From Acidobacteriota bacterium (GTDB taxonomy: Bacteria; Acidobacteriota; Terriglobia; Terriglobales; Acidobacteriaceae), in assembly GCA_018268755.1 (NCBI GenBank), contig JAFDVW010000001.1:1-64000 (forward strand): a stretch of DNA of 64,000 bases, read 5' to 3'. The notes beneath the pieces are model-generated. The model saw only the letters and a program-made list of their open reading frames with translations, had not been told where the DNA came from and did not search any database. How positions within the stretch are numbered: the stretch's first letter is position 1; each line of letters opens with the position of its first letter. Shown here piece after piece: positions 47,837-53,848 of the stretch. Made by a program: the position numbers and the translations under genes.

Positions 47837-47912
47837 GCGTCGGTAGTTCAACGGACGAGAACAGTTGGCCTACACCCAACAGATGCGGGTTCAACTCCCG
47901 AACGGCGCACCA
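47837..47912 (+). tRNA. tRNA-Val(TAC), C33 variant
   Basis: Acceptor GCGTCGG pairs with ACGGCGC apart from the last pair; anticodon stem GTTGG/CCAAC; loop CCTACAC gives TAC with C at position 33 instead of the near-universal U. T loop TTCAACT; CCA encoded. Confidence 0.8.
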
Positions 47913-47913
47913 T

Positions 47914-47987
47914 GCAGGATTGGCTCGAAGGTCGAGCCCGCGGTCGATAACCGCGAGGCGTTGGTTCGATTCCAACATCCTGCACCA
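47914..47987 (+). tRNA. tRNA-Ile(GAT), C33 variant
   Basis: Acceptor GCAGGAT/ATCCTGC, anticodon stem CGCGG/CCGCG, loop TCGATAA (GAT) with C33, A73, CCA encoded. It starts two bases after the previous gene's CCA. Confidence 0.88.
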
Positions 47988-48003
47988 CTTTGATGTTGAA
48001 CAT

Positions 48004-48080
48004 GGGTGACTGGCAGAGATGGCTAATGCACTCGCCTCTTAAGCGAGACCAGGCTGGTTCGATTCCAGCGTCACCCACCA
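48004..48080 (+). tRNA. tRNA-Lys(CTT)
   Basis: Acceptor GGGTGAC/GTCACCC, anticodon stem CTCGC/GCGAG, loop CTCTTAA (CTT), CCA encoded. Very similar to the following Lys(TTT) gene, suggesting duplication and anticodon change. Confidence 0.93.
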
Positions 48081-48085
48081 GATTC

Positions 48086-48161
48086 GCGGGATTGGCAGAT
48101 ATGGATATGCACTCGCCTTTTAAGCGAGACGAAGTGGGTTCGATTCCCACATCCCGCACCA
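48086..48161 (+). tRNA. tRNA-Lys(TTT)
   Basis: Acceptor GCGGGAT/ATCCCGC, the same anticodon stem as the preceding gene, loop CTTTTAA (TTT), CCA encoded, five bases after it. Confidence 0.93.
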
Positions 48162-48176
48162 GTGTTTAGCAAAAGA

Positions 48177-48253
48177 GGCGGCATAGCATAACGGAACAAT
48201 GCGCCGAGCTTCTACCTCGGACGATGAGAGTTCAAATCTCTCTGCCGCTTCCA
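48177..48253 (+). tRNA. tRNA-Arg(TCT)
   Basis: Acceptor GGCGGCA/TGCCGCT, anticodon stem CCGAG/CTCGG, loop CTTCTAC (TCT, reads AGA), discriminator T, CCA encoded. First of four consecutive arginine genes. Confidence 0.9.
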
Positions 48254-48257
48254 ATGT

Positions 48258-48333
48258 GGGGATGTGGTCCAACGGATGAGGGCGCAAGGCTACGAACCTT
48301 GAGATCAGAGTTCAATTCTCTGCATCCCCTCCA
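48258..48333 (+). tRNA. tRNA-Arg(ACG)
   Basis: Acceptor GGGGATG/CATCCCC, anticodon stem CAAGG/CCTTG, loop CTACGAA (ACG; A34 would need TadA to inosine), CCA encoded. Confidence 0.92.
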
Positions 48334-48341
48334 TTAAGTAG

Positions 48342-48417
48342 GCTCGCGTGGTCTAAGGCATGATGACGCTTCGGTCCTAACGAAGAGATCCGGGTTGGAT
48401 TCCCGGCGCGAGTTCCA
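48342..48417 (+). tRNA. tRNA-Arg(CCT)
   Basis: Acceptor GCTCGCG/CGCGAGT, anticodon stem CTTCG/CGAAG, loop GTCCTAA (CCT, reads AGG), CCA encoded. T loop is TTGGATT, a variant of TTCRANT. Confidence 0.88.
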
Positions 48418-48420
48418 AAT

Positions 48421-48496
48421 GGGTGGGTAGTGTAACCGAACAACACGGCAGCGTCCGAAGCTGCAAATCCGGGTTTGACTCCCGGCCCGCCCACCA
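48421..48496 (+). tRNA. tRNA-Arg(CCG)
   Basis: Acceptor GGGTGGG/CCCGCCC, anticodon stem GCAGC/GCTGC, loop GTCCGAA (CCG, reads CGG), CCA encoded. T loop is TTTGACT. Last gene of the first cluster. Confidence 0.88.
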
Positions 48497-48607
48497 GTTG
48501 GCTGAGAAGTTTCGGGCTCCGTCACTTTTGATTTGACATCGATCCAAGGAGCCCAGGATCGTTTAGGCAGTAGGAGTTCACTTAGCATAACTTAACGGTT
48601 GTGAGTC

Positions 48608-49849
48608 ATGACGCTTTCAGACCGCGCGCGAGCCATCGGGCAACAAATTAACGGGACCGCTGGAGCAACCCTGGGACCAGAACTAGTTGCTGGCATTGCT
48701 GAATTTGTCGGCTGGCCCTTTGTGGTTTCGGCTGGCCGTGTTCAAGATTGCATCAGCAAGGCGACCGCGCCCTTCGCCTGCGTCGTGCATACCGCCGCGA
48801 ATGGTAGCCCTACAAGCGATGTCATTCCCGCCGACAACGCGGCTGTCGTCATCGACGTGATCGAAGACATGGGAATCGACGAATTCCGCGCCGCCTATGA
48901 ACGCATTGGGGAAGCCAAGCGCTTACAGAAATCGCCCGCACCCAATCTTAAGAAGACTGCCGTTGCGACTCTAACGCTGACGCTGGTTTTTGCGCAACGG
49001 TCCACGGTGTCGCTCGAAGTCTTGGCGGAAGAACTTCAACGTCTGAATGAGACCCGACCCAGTGAAGAATGGCCGGACATGATCGCAGTGTCCGGGGTGG
49101 GCGTCATCAGCTATGCGTGCCAGTTTCCGGGTCATCCCAAGTTGGGCGATATTTTTCCGCCAGCTGAAAAAGGGCTAAAAGCCTTGCCGCCTTGGTACGT
49201 CATTGTAACGATGCGACCCACACTAGAAGGCACCTTTAACAAGCTGGTTGCTTTCATCGCTGGCTATGCGGCGATTTTCTCACCCGGTGCAAAAGTCCCG
49301 AATTTTACTCTGCTCCTTGAGGGTGTTTGCTCCAACATGGTCACTCTTAGTGGCTATCAGTACAATCTGGCCGGCGAGTTGAAACCAGTGCCGCGCCAGT
49401 TCTACGCGGATCGCTACATTCCGCCGTTGCCGATCCGTATCGAAGACAGGAGCGGCGAACTCCTCTCGACCGCAGAATTCATTCCTTGGCAAGACGGCGG
49501 CGTCGTTCTGATGCGTGGCAAGCTGCCGTTGGAAAGCATCCTAATTTTCCTTGGGAAGGAAGCACTCAGCAAAGGCGGCATCACGAAGCTGGAGCCAGGG
49601 TTCCAGCTTTCTTACGTTCTGCCCATCAAGCGACCGGATTTCATCGATGCATTAACTCGACTAAGCCGCCAATCTAACATGACCATCCGGCCGACCGAGC
49701 CAAACCTCACTATTCAGAAAATGGCGAATGAAGGTACGTCCACACCCTTCATCGCTCGCATGTATCTGGGCCTTATGCGCTTGCGAGATGTGATCTACAC
49801 CGATCCGAAAGAGCGACTGAGGTTCGACAAGGTACTCGACCAAACCTAG
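48608..49849 (+). CDS. Hypothetical protein, possible nuclease-like N-terminus
   Basis: A 413-residue soluble protein of unknown function. Residues 70-106 (SDVIPADNAAVVIDVIEDMGIDEFRAAYERIGEAKRL) resemble the core strand-helix of DUF6602-type restriction-endonuclease-like proteins, but the usual catalytic Glu-x-Lys is replaced by Asp-x-Ile. The C-terminal half has no recognisable domain. Ten bases separate it from the HEPN-motif gene on the same strand, so the two form a pair embedded between tRNA clusters. No strong ribosome site precedes ATG 48608. Confidence 0.7.
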   Translation: MTLSDRARAIGQQINGTAGATLGPELVAGIAEFVGWPFVVSAGRVQDCISKATAPFACVVHTAANGSPTSDVIPADNAAVVIDVIEDMGIDEFRAAYERIGEAKRLQKSPAPNLKKTAVATLTLTLVFAQRSTVSLEVLAEELQRLNETRPSEEWPDMIAVSGVGVISYACQFPGHPKLGDIFPPAEKGLKALPPWYVIVTMRPTLEGTFNKLVAFIAGYAAIFSPGAKVPNFTLLLEGVCSNMVTLSGYQYNLAGELKPVPRQFYADRYIPPLPIRIEDRSGELLSTAEFIPWQDGGVVLMRGKLPLESILIFLGKEALSKGGITKLEPGFQLSYVLPIKRPDFIDALTRLSRQSNMTIRPTEPNLTIQKMANEGTSTPFIARMYLGLMRLRDVIYTDPKERLRFDKVLDQT

Positions 49850-49858
49850 TCGGCCCTT

Positions 49859-50494
49859 ATGGCCGCACGAACCACAGCCAAAGAGATCAACCAAAAATGG
49901 GAGGTGCATAGTGGCAAGGTCGCAGGCGGGGAAATGGCCCGATTCGAGAGAGGCAATATTCACGTTGACGAGGATCTTAGCCGTGATCTGCGACGCGATG
50001 TTGAAAGCTTCGTGTATTCGGCGGCCCGCGCATTCAAAGAGGGCATGAAAGCTCTCGGTCGAGAGATGGGCAAGGACATCGGTTTTATGTTCCAGAAGCA
50101 AGCAACCTATGAGCGCGGCTTGCAGGCACTCCACGTCATCGATTTTGCACTGGCAGACTACCTGCGGGAAACGCGTACTTCCTGGTCGCAACGTCTTGTC
50201 CAGACGCGCAATGCTATTGATCACGAAGGATGGACACTGCCCCGTATCGTATATAAGGTACGCAACGGGAGAGTCGAAGCCTCCCAGCCTCTGATCGATG
50301 GTCAGCCAGCGCTAGAGTTCGTCGACTTTATGTTGGACCGGCTCAGTTGTTTCGTAGAGGACTTCACCGCCCACTGTTTGCAATGCCGAATGCCGCCTGG
50401 CGTGACGATTACAGAGCTTCCGATTGCAGGCCGGCCTACGGAGTCCCCGGAGCGTTTCAGGTTGACGCTTCGACGAGGCGGTCTCCCGGAATGA
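49859..50494 (+). CDS. HEPN-motif protein, candidate ribonuclease
   Basis: A 211-residue, largely helical protein. R117-N118-A-I-D-H122 in TRNAIDHEGW is the canonical RNxxxH signature of HEPN ribonucleases, which act in abortive infection, toxin-antitoxin and anticodon-nuclease systems. The preceding helices (YERGLQALHVIDFALADYLRETR) fit the fold. It follows the 413-residue partner by 10 bases. Both lie between tRNA clusters and about 2 kb from an RtcB RNA ligase, so RNA, perhaps tRNA, is a plausible target. Nuclease activity is not shown. Confidence 0.65.
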   Translation: MAARTTAKEINQKWEVHSGKVAGGEMARFERGNIHVDEDLSRDLRRDVESFVYSAARAFKEGMKALGREMGKDIGFMFQKQATYERGLQALHVIDFALADYLRETRTSWSQRLVQTRNAIDHEGWTLPRIVYKVRNGRVEASQPLIDGQPALEFVDFMLDRLSCFVEDFTAHCLQCRMPPGVTITELPIAGRPTESPERFRLTLRRGGLPE

Positions 50495-50659
50495 GTAATT
50501 CAGTACCAGCGGTCGACCTTTGACAATACTTAGTTGCTGCTTAGAGATCCCGCTTTCCTGCCACTTTAGGGTATTGACGAACCCACGGAGTCATGCCAGA
50601 GTGATAGCAGAGATCTAGCAATGATGCGCAAACCCCATACCGATTGCTTCCCGACACCG

Positions 50660-50675
50660 GCCACGTTTACGTGGC
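50660..50675. repeat. Perfect 7-bp palindrome GCCACGT-TT-ACGTGGC
   Basis: A two-base spacer separates perfect seven-base arms, upstream of the second tRNA cluster and downstream of the HEPN gene. It could be a regulator-binding site; no regulator is known. Confidence 0.4.
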
Positions 50676-50730
50676 AAGGAGCGGGGGAAGGTACCTTCAT
50701 GTAACGGGGGCACATCAGCTGCGCGTAGTT

Positions 50731-50767
50731 TTTTCTGAGCCTCCGATACAAATCGGGGGCTTTTGGT
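50731..50767 (+). terminator. Terminator-like hairpin before tRNA cluster 2
   Basis: GAGCCTCCGAT and ATCGGGGGC (loop ACAA) pair and are followed by TTTTGGTTTTT. Position relative to the first tRNA (35 bases) and sequence are similar to the hairpin before cluster 1, so the two may be copies of one control element. Confidence 0.6.
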
Positions 50768-50801
50768 TTTTAGGGCAGATTTCGCCAATGCGCGGACAGG
50801 A

Positions 50802-50876
50802 GGCAGCGTCGTCTAACGGCCAGGATCCGGCTCTTTCAAGGCTGAGATGGGAGTTCGATTCTCCTCGCTGCTACCA
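50802..50876 (+). tRNA. tRNA-Glu(TTC)
   Basis: Acceptor GGCAGCG/CGCTGCT, anticodon stem CGGCT/GGCTG (two G-T pairs), loop CTTTCAA (TTC), CCA encoded. Confidence 0.9.
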
Positions 50877-51074
50877 AGCTTATGAGTGCACAAACGATTG
50901 AACTCGAAGGATTTGAGATTGAGCTCGCATCGGAACTCTACTGCGATCGCGGAGGAGATCACCGCGAGGTTGGTGGATCGAGCGCGCACTGATCGCCGGA
51001 GGCTCGGCCACAACGTTGATGAATCGGCGGTCTTGTGTGTCCGGTGCATGAAAGCAATCGCGCTCAGAGCATGA

Positions 51075-51148
51075 TGCCGGGTCGTCTAGTGGCAGGACAC
51101 TGGACTTTGAATCCGGGTACGGGCGTTCGAATCGCTCCCCGGCAGCCA
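51075..51148 (+). tRNA. tRNA-Gln(TTG)
   Basis: Acceptor TGCCGGG/CCCGGCA with U1-A72 typical of glutamine tRNAs, anticodon stem CTGGA/TCCGG, loop CTTTGAA (TTG), G73, CCA encoded. Confidence 0.93.
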
Positions 51149-51275
51149 GTTTGAGAGGTCAGTAAAGGAGGAGCTCATTGACGAGCGATGGAGAGAAATT
51201 CGAGGAGTGGTGAAGGCCACGGTTACTTCTCTTGTCCAGAAAAGACACCGTATCCGCAGGTTCCCTCCTCATAGT

Positions 51276-51351
51276 TGCGAGGTCATCCAATCGACCAGGA
51301 TAACCGGCTCTGACCCGGTTCATGCACGTTCGAGTCGTGCCCTCGCAGCCA
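51276..51351 (+). tRNA. tRNA-Gln(CTG)
   Basis: Acceptor TGCGAGG/CCTCGCA, anticodon stem ACCGG/CCGGT, loop CTCTGAC (CTG), G73, CCA encoded. Confidence 0.92.
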
Positions 51352-51363
51352 AATTTAGAAGGT

Positions 51364-51437
51364 GGTCGCAGAGTCTAGCGGCAGGATGCCTGACTGTCTA
51401 TCAGGAGGGACGGGTTCAACTCCCGTTGCGACCGCCA
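51364..51437 (+). tRNA. tRNA-Asp(GTC)
   Basis: Acceptor GGTCGCA/TGCGACC, anticodon stem CCTGA/TCAGG, loop CTGTCTA (GTC), G73, CCA encoded. Confidence 0.93.
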
Positions 51438-51438
51438 C

Positions 51439-51515
51439 AGGGGTGATGACCCGATGGGAAGGGCGCTCGTCTCCAAAACGAGTTCAAGCAGGTTCGAATC
51501 CTGTCACCCCTGCCA
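51439..51515 (+). tRNA. tRNA-Trp(CCA)
   Basis: Acceptor AGGGGTG/CACCCCT with A1-U72 and G73 as in Trp tRNAs, anticodon stem CTCGT/ACGAG, loop CTCCAAA (CCA), encoded CCA. One base after tRNA-Asp. Confidence 0.93.
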
Positions 51516-51525
51516 GATGTGAAGG

Positions 51526-51600
51526 GCGAGCATGGTATAGCGGCTGGTGCCTCGGGCCTCCAACCCGATGACGCGAGTTCAACTCTCGCTGCTCGCTCCA
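51526..51600 (+). tRNA. tRNA-Gly(TCC), C33 variant
   Basis: Acceptor GCGAGCA/TGCTCGC, anticodon stem TCGGG/CCCGA, loop CCTCCAA (TCC) with C33, T73, CCA encoded. Confidence 0.9.
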
Positions 51601-51615
51601 TAGATTTTGTAAAAA

Positions 51616-51691
51616 GCGGAAGTCGTCTAGTGGCCAAGACGCGACGTTGCCAACGTCGAGAGCGCGGGTTCGAGTCCCGCCTTCCGCTCCA
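51616..51691 (+). tRNA. tRNA-Gly(GCC)
   Basis: Acceptor GCGGAAG/CTTCCGC, anticodon stem CGACG/CGTCG, loop TTGCCAA (GCC), T73 as in bacterial Gly tRNAs, CCA encoded. Confidence 0.94.
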
Positions 51692-51699
51692 AAGTTTGA

Positions 51700-51775
51700 G
51701 GCGGTGTAGCCAAGACAGCAAGGCATCTCCCTGCAAAGGAGATCATCGGGAGTGCAATTCTCCCCACCGCCTCCA
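51700..51775 (+). tRNA. tRNA-Cys(GCA)
   Basis: Acceptor GGCGGTG/CACCGCC, anticodon stem TCTCC/GGAGA, loop CTGCAAA (GCA), T73 as in Cys tRNAs, CCA encoded. T loop is TGCAATT. Confidence 0.93.
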
Positions 51776-51796
51776 GATTTCGTGAAGAAGTTTTGC

Positions 51797-51868
51797 GCTG
51801 GTGTAGCTCAGTGGGAAGAGCGCGGGCCTCGTAAGTCCGTGATCGGCGTTCGAATCGCCGCGCCAGCT
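51797..51868 (+). tRNA. tRNA-Thr(CGT), no encoded CCA
   Basis: Acceptor GCTGGTG/CGCCAGC, anticodon stem CGGGC/GTCCG, loop CTCGTAA (CGT), T73. Only CC follows before the next tRNA starts at 51871, so the CCA end is not fully encoded, unlike its neighbours. Confidence 0.9.
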
Positions 51869-51870
51869 CC

Positions 51871-51945
51871 GCTGGTATAGCTCAACGGGAAGAGCAGGCG
51901 CATGGTAAGCGCCCGACCGCAGTTCGAGGCTGCGTGCCAGCTCCA
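51871..51945 (+). tRNA. tRNA-Thr(GGT)
   Basis: Acceptor GCTGGTA/TGCCAGC, anticodon stem GGCGC/GCGCC, loop ATGGTAA (GGT), T73, CCA encoded. Two bases after the previous Thr gene. Confidence 0.92.
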
Positions 51946-51951
51946 AAGTTT

Positions 51952-52025
51952 GCTGGTCTAGCACAGTGGCAGTGCAGAGAGCTTGTACCTCTCCGACGAG
52001 TGTTCGATTCACTCGACCAGCTCCA
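51952..52025 (+). tRNA. tRNA-Thr(TGT)
   Basis: Acceptor GCTGGTC/GACCAGC, anticodon stem GAGAG/CTCTC, loop CTTGTAC (TGT), T73, CCA encoded. Third consecutive threonine gene. Confidence 0.92.
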
Positions 52026-52033
52026 AGTTTGAT

Positions 52034-52110
52034 GGCGGGATTGGCCGAATGGTTTAGGCGCTGGATTGTGGATCCAGTCTACGAGAGTTCGATTCTCTCA
52101 TCTCGCCCCA
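52034..52110 (+). tRNA. tRNA-His(GTG)
   Basis: Extra G at -1 opposite C73, the histidine identity element, acceptor GCGGGAT/ATCTCGC, anticodon stem CTGGA/TCCAG, loop TTGTGGA (GTG), CCA encoded. Confidence 0.94.
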
Positions 52111-52113
52111 AAT

Positions 52114-52187
52114 GGGCGGTTCGTATAAGGGGATTACCCACGGCCTGCAACCGTGAAATGCGAGTTCAATTCTCGCACCGTCCACCA
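52114..52187 (+). tRNA. tRNA-Ala(TGC), C33 variant
   Basis: Acceptor GGGCGGT/ACCGTCC contains the G3-U70 pair that defines alanine identity. Anticodon stem CACGG/CCGTG, loop CCTGCAA (TGC) with C33, A73, CCA encoded. Confidence 0.92.
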
Positions 52188-52192
52188 AGTTT

Positions 52193-52266
52193 GGCTCGGG
52201 AACTCGACGGCAGAGTGCTGGTCTGAAAAGCCAGTGGATACGGTTCAATTCCGTGCCGAGCCACCA
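52193..52266 (+). tRNA. tRNA-Phe(GAA)
   Basis: Acceptor GGCTCGG/CCGAGCC, anticodon stem CTGGT/GCCAG, loop CTGAAAA (GAA), A73, CCA encoded. It lies 40 bases before the rtcB start, so rtcB is probably on the same transcript. Confidence 0.92.
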
Positions 52267-52306
52267 GACTCGTGACGCAGGTGTTGACTGCAAGAAAGGA
52301 AAGACG

Positions 52307-53536
52307 ATGACAGACACAACCTACGACGTGATGAAGCCCGAGAAAGGCGTACCCATCAAGGCCTGGACCAAGGGTGTTCCTTTGGAGGACGCCGCACGTC
52401 AACAGCTCTTGAACGTCGCGCAGTTGCCCTTCATCTACAAGTGGGTGGCAGCCATGCCGGACGTGCATTGGGGCATTGGTGCGACGGTGGGCAGCGTGAT
52501 TCCGACGCGAGGAGCCATCATTCCGGCAGCGGTCGGTGTGGACATTGGCTGCGGCATGATGGCTGTGCAGACTTCTCTGCACGCCAACCATCTGCCGGAC
52601 AACCTGCACGGCATCCGCACGGCAATTGAGAAGGCGGTACCGCACGGGCGTACCGACAATGGACGCGCAAACGATCGCGGTGCGTGGTCGGATGCCCCAT
52701 CACATCACGCTGAGGTGTGGGCGAAGATGGAGCCGGAGTATAAGGCAATCGTCGAGAAGTATCCCAAGCTGGATCACAAGCAGCGCGTGAATCATCTAGC
52801 GACGCTCGGCACCGGGAACCACTTCATCGAGGTGTGTTTCGATGAGAACGAGAACGTCTGGTTCTTGCTGCACTCCGGATCGCGTGGCGTGGGCAATCGC
52901 TTCGGCACGTTTTTCATCGAGCTGGCAAAGAACGACATGCGCCAGTGGATGATCAACCTGCCGGACCAGGACCTCGCGTACCTGCCGCAGGGGACTGAGC
53001 ATTTCGAAGACTACGTCCGCGCGGTGCACTGGGCGCAGGACTACGCGCTGGCCAACCGCGAGCTGATGATGCGCAACCTGATCGCGGCGGTGCAGGCGTC
53101 GGGAGAAGTCCCGGCGTTCGAAGCCAATGTCGAGGTTGTGAGCTGCCATCACAACTATGTGACCTGGGAGCACCACTACGGCGAGAACGTGCTCATCACA
53201 CGTAAGGGCGCAGTACGCGCTCGTGAGGGAGACATGGGGATTATTCCCGGCAGCATGGGAGCGCGCTCGTACATTGTGCGTGGCAAGGGCAATCCGGAAA
53301 GCTTCATGAGCTGTAGCCATGGAGCTGGACGCGCCATGTCGCGTACGGAAGCGAAGCGCCGCTTCACGCTGGACGACCATGCCAAGGCGACAGCGGGCGT
53401 CGAGTGTCGTAAGGATGCGGATGTCATCGACGAAACGCCGATGGCGTACAAGTCCATCGACGCCGTGATGGAAGCGCAGCGCGATCTGGTGGACGTGGTG
53501 CACACGTTGCGCCAGGTAGTCTGCGTGAAGGGCTAA
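52307..53536 (+). CDS. rtcB: RtcB-type RNA ligase
   Basis: A 409-residue RtcB, the same length as well-studied bacterial enzymes. RtcB joins 2',3'-cyclic phosphate (or 3'-phosphate) and 5'-OH RNA ends in a Mn2+/GTP reaction. Visible motifs are GVDIGCGM (D79, C82), GTGNHFIEV (168-176), HSGSRGVGN (H189), HHNY (H281), GSMGARSYIVRG, and SCSHGAGR with the guanylylated His at 338. ATG 52307 has GAAAGGA upstream. It sits inside the tRNA array between tRNA-Phe and tRNA-Pro on the same strand, pointing to repair of cleaved tRNAs. No RtcA or archease gene is adjacent. Confidence 0.93.
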   Translation: MTDTTYDVMKPEKGVPIKAWTKGVPLEDAARQQLLNVAQLPFIYKWVAAMPDVHWGIGATVGSVIPTRGAIIPAAVGVDIGCGMMAVQTSLHANHLPDNLHGIRTAIEKAVPHGRTDNGRANDRGAWSDAPSHHAEVWAKMEPEYKAIVEKYPKLDHKQRVNHLATLGTGNHFIEVCFDENENVWFLLHSGSRGVGNRFGTFFIELAKNDMRQWMINLPDQDLAYLPQGTEHFEDYVRAVHWAQDYALANRELMMRNLIAAVQASGEVPAFEANVEVVSCHHNYVTWEHHYGENVLITRKGAVRAREGDMGIIPGSMGARSYIVRGKGNPESFMSCSHGAGRAMSRTEAKRRFTLDDHAKATAGVECRKDADVIDETPMAYKSIDAVMEAQRDLVDVVHTLRQVVCVKG

Positions 53537-53540
53537 ACAG

Positions 53541-53562
53541 GAGAGGGCTGAAGAGCCCTCTC
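53541..53562 (+). terminator. Hairpin after rtcB
   Basis: Nine perfect pairs (GAGAGGGCT/AGCCCTCTC, loop GAAG), 4 bases after the rtcB stop and 7 bases before tRNA-Pro. There is no T-run, so it may be an mRNA-stabilising or processing hairpin rather than a full terminator. Confidence 0.5.
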
Positions 53563-53569
53563 TAATAAT

Positions 53570-53644
53570 CCGGGTGTAGGGTAGCGGCCACCCACATGTC
53601 TTGGGCACATGTCCACGCAGGTTCAACTCCTGCCACCCGGACCA
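53570..53644 (+). tRNA. tRNA-Pro(TGG)
   Basis: Acceptor CCGGGTG/CACCCGG, anticodon stem CATGT/ACATG, loop CTTGGGC (TGG), A73, CCA encoded. Confidence 0.92.
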
Positions 53645-53666
53645 TTGCCTTCTGTTAGAAATTTGT

Positions 53667-53742
53667 GGCGCGGTAGTAGCGTAGGACAATACGAGAGGCT
53701 CATAACCTCTAAACGCAGGTGCAAATCCTGCCCGCGCAACCA
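53667..53742 (+). tRNA. tRNA with CAT anticodon (Met, possibly initiator or Ile2)
   Basis: Positions 2-7 of the acceptor pair (GCGCGG/CCGCGC), but position 1 is G against A72, an unpaired end reminiscent of initiator tRNAs. Anticodon stem AGAGG/CCTCT, loop CTCATAA. T loop is TGCAAAT; CCA encoded. It lacks three consecutive G-C pairs in the anticodon stem, so initiator identity is uncertain. Confidence 0.82.
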
Positions 53743-53848
53743 AGCTTTCGAGATGACTTCCGGTTTACCCGTGATCCAGACACAATCCGCAGTCACAAAG
53801 CCCATTGCGCCTGTGGTCCCGGCAGGTGCTAGTCTGGCGTAGCAGCCG

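Noticed and set aside
47793..48588. Several minus-strand frames across the tRNA clusters (repeating RRESNPDL/GVEPA-like peptides)
   Set aside because: These are translations of the reverse strand of T arms; such spurious peptides are a known artefact over tRNA arrays.
50882..51074. Two overlapping small frames between tRNA-Glu and tRNA-Gln
   Set aside because: Neither has a ribosome site or recognisable family, and they overlap each other in different frames. A frameshifted small gene is possible but not supportable.
51149..51275. Protein-like reading (EELIDERWREIRGVVKATVTSLVQKRHRIRR) between the two Gln tRNAs
   Set aside because: There is no start codon in that frame, although AAAGGAGG occurs nearby; the frame set by the ribosome site stops after 11 codons.
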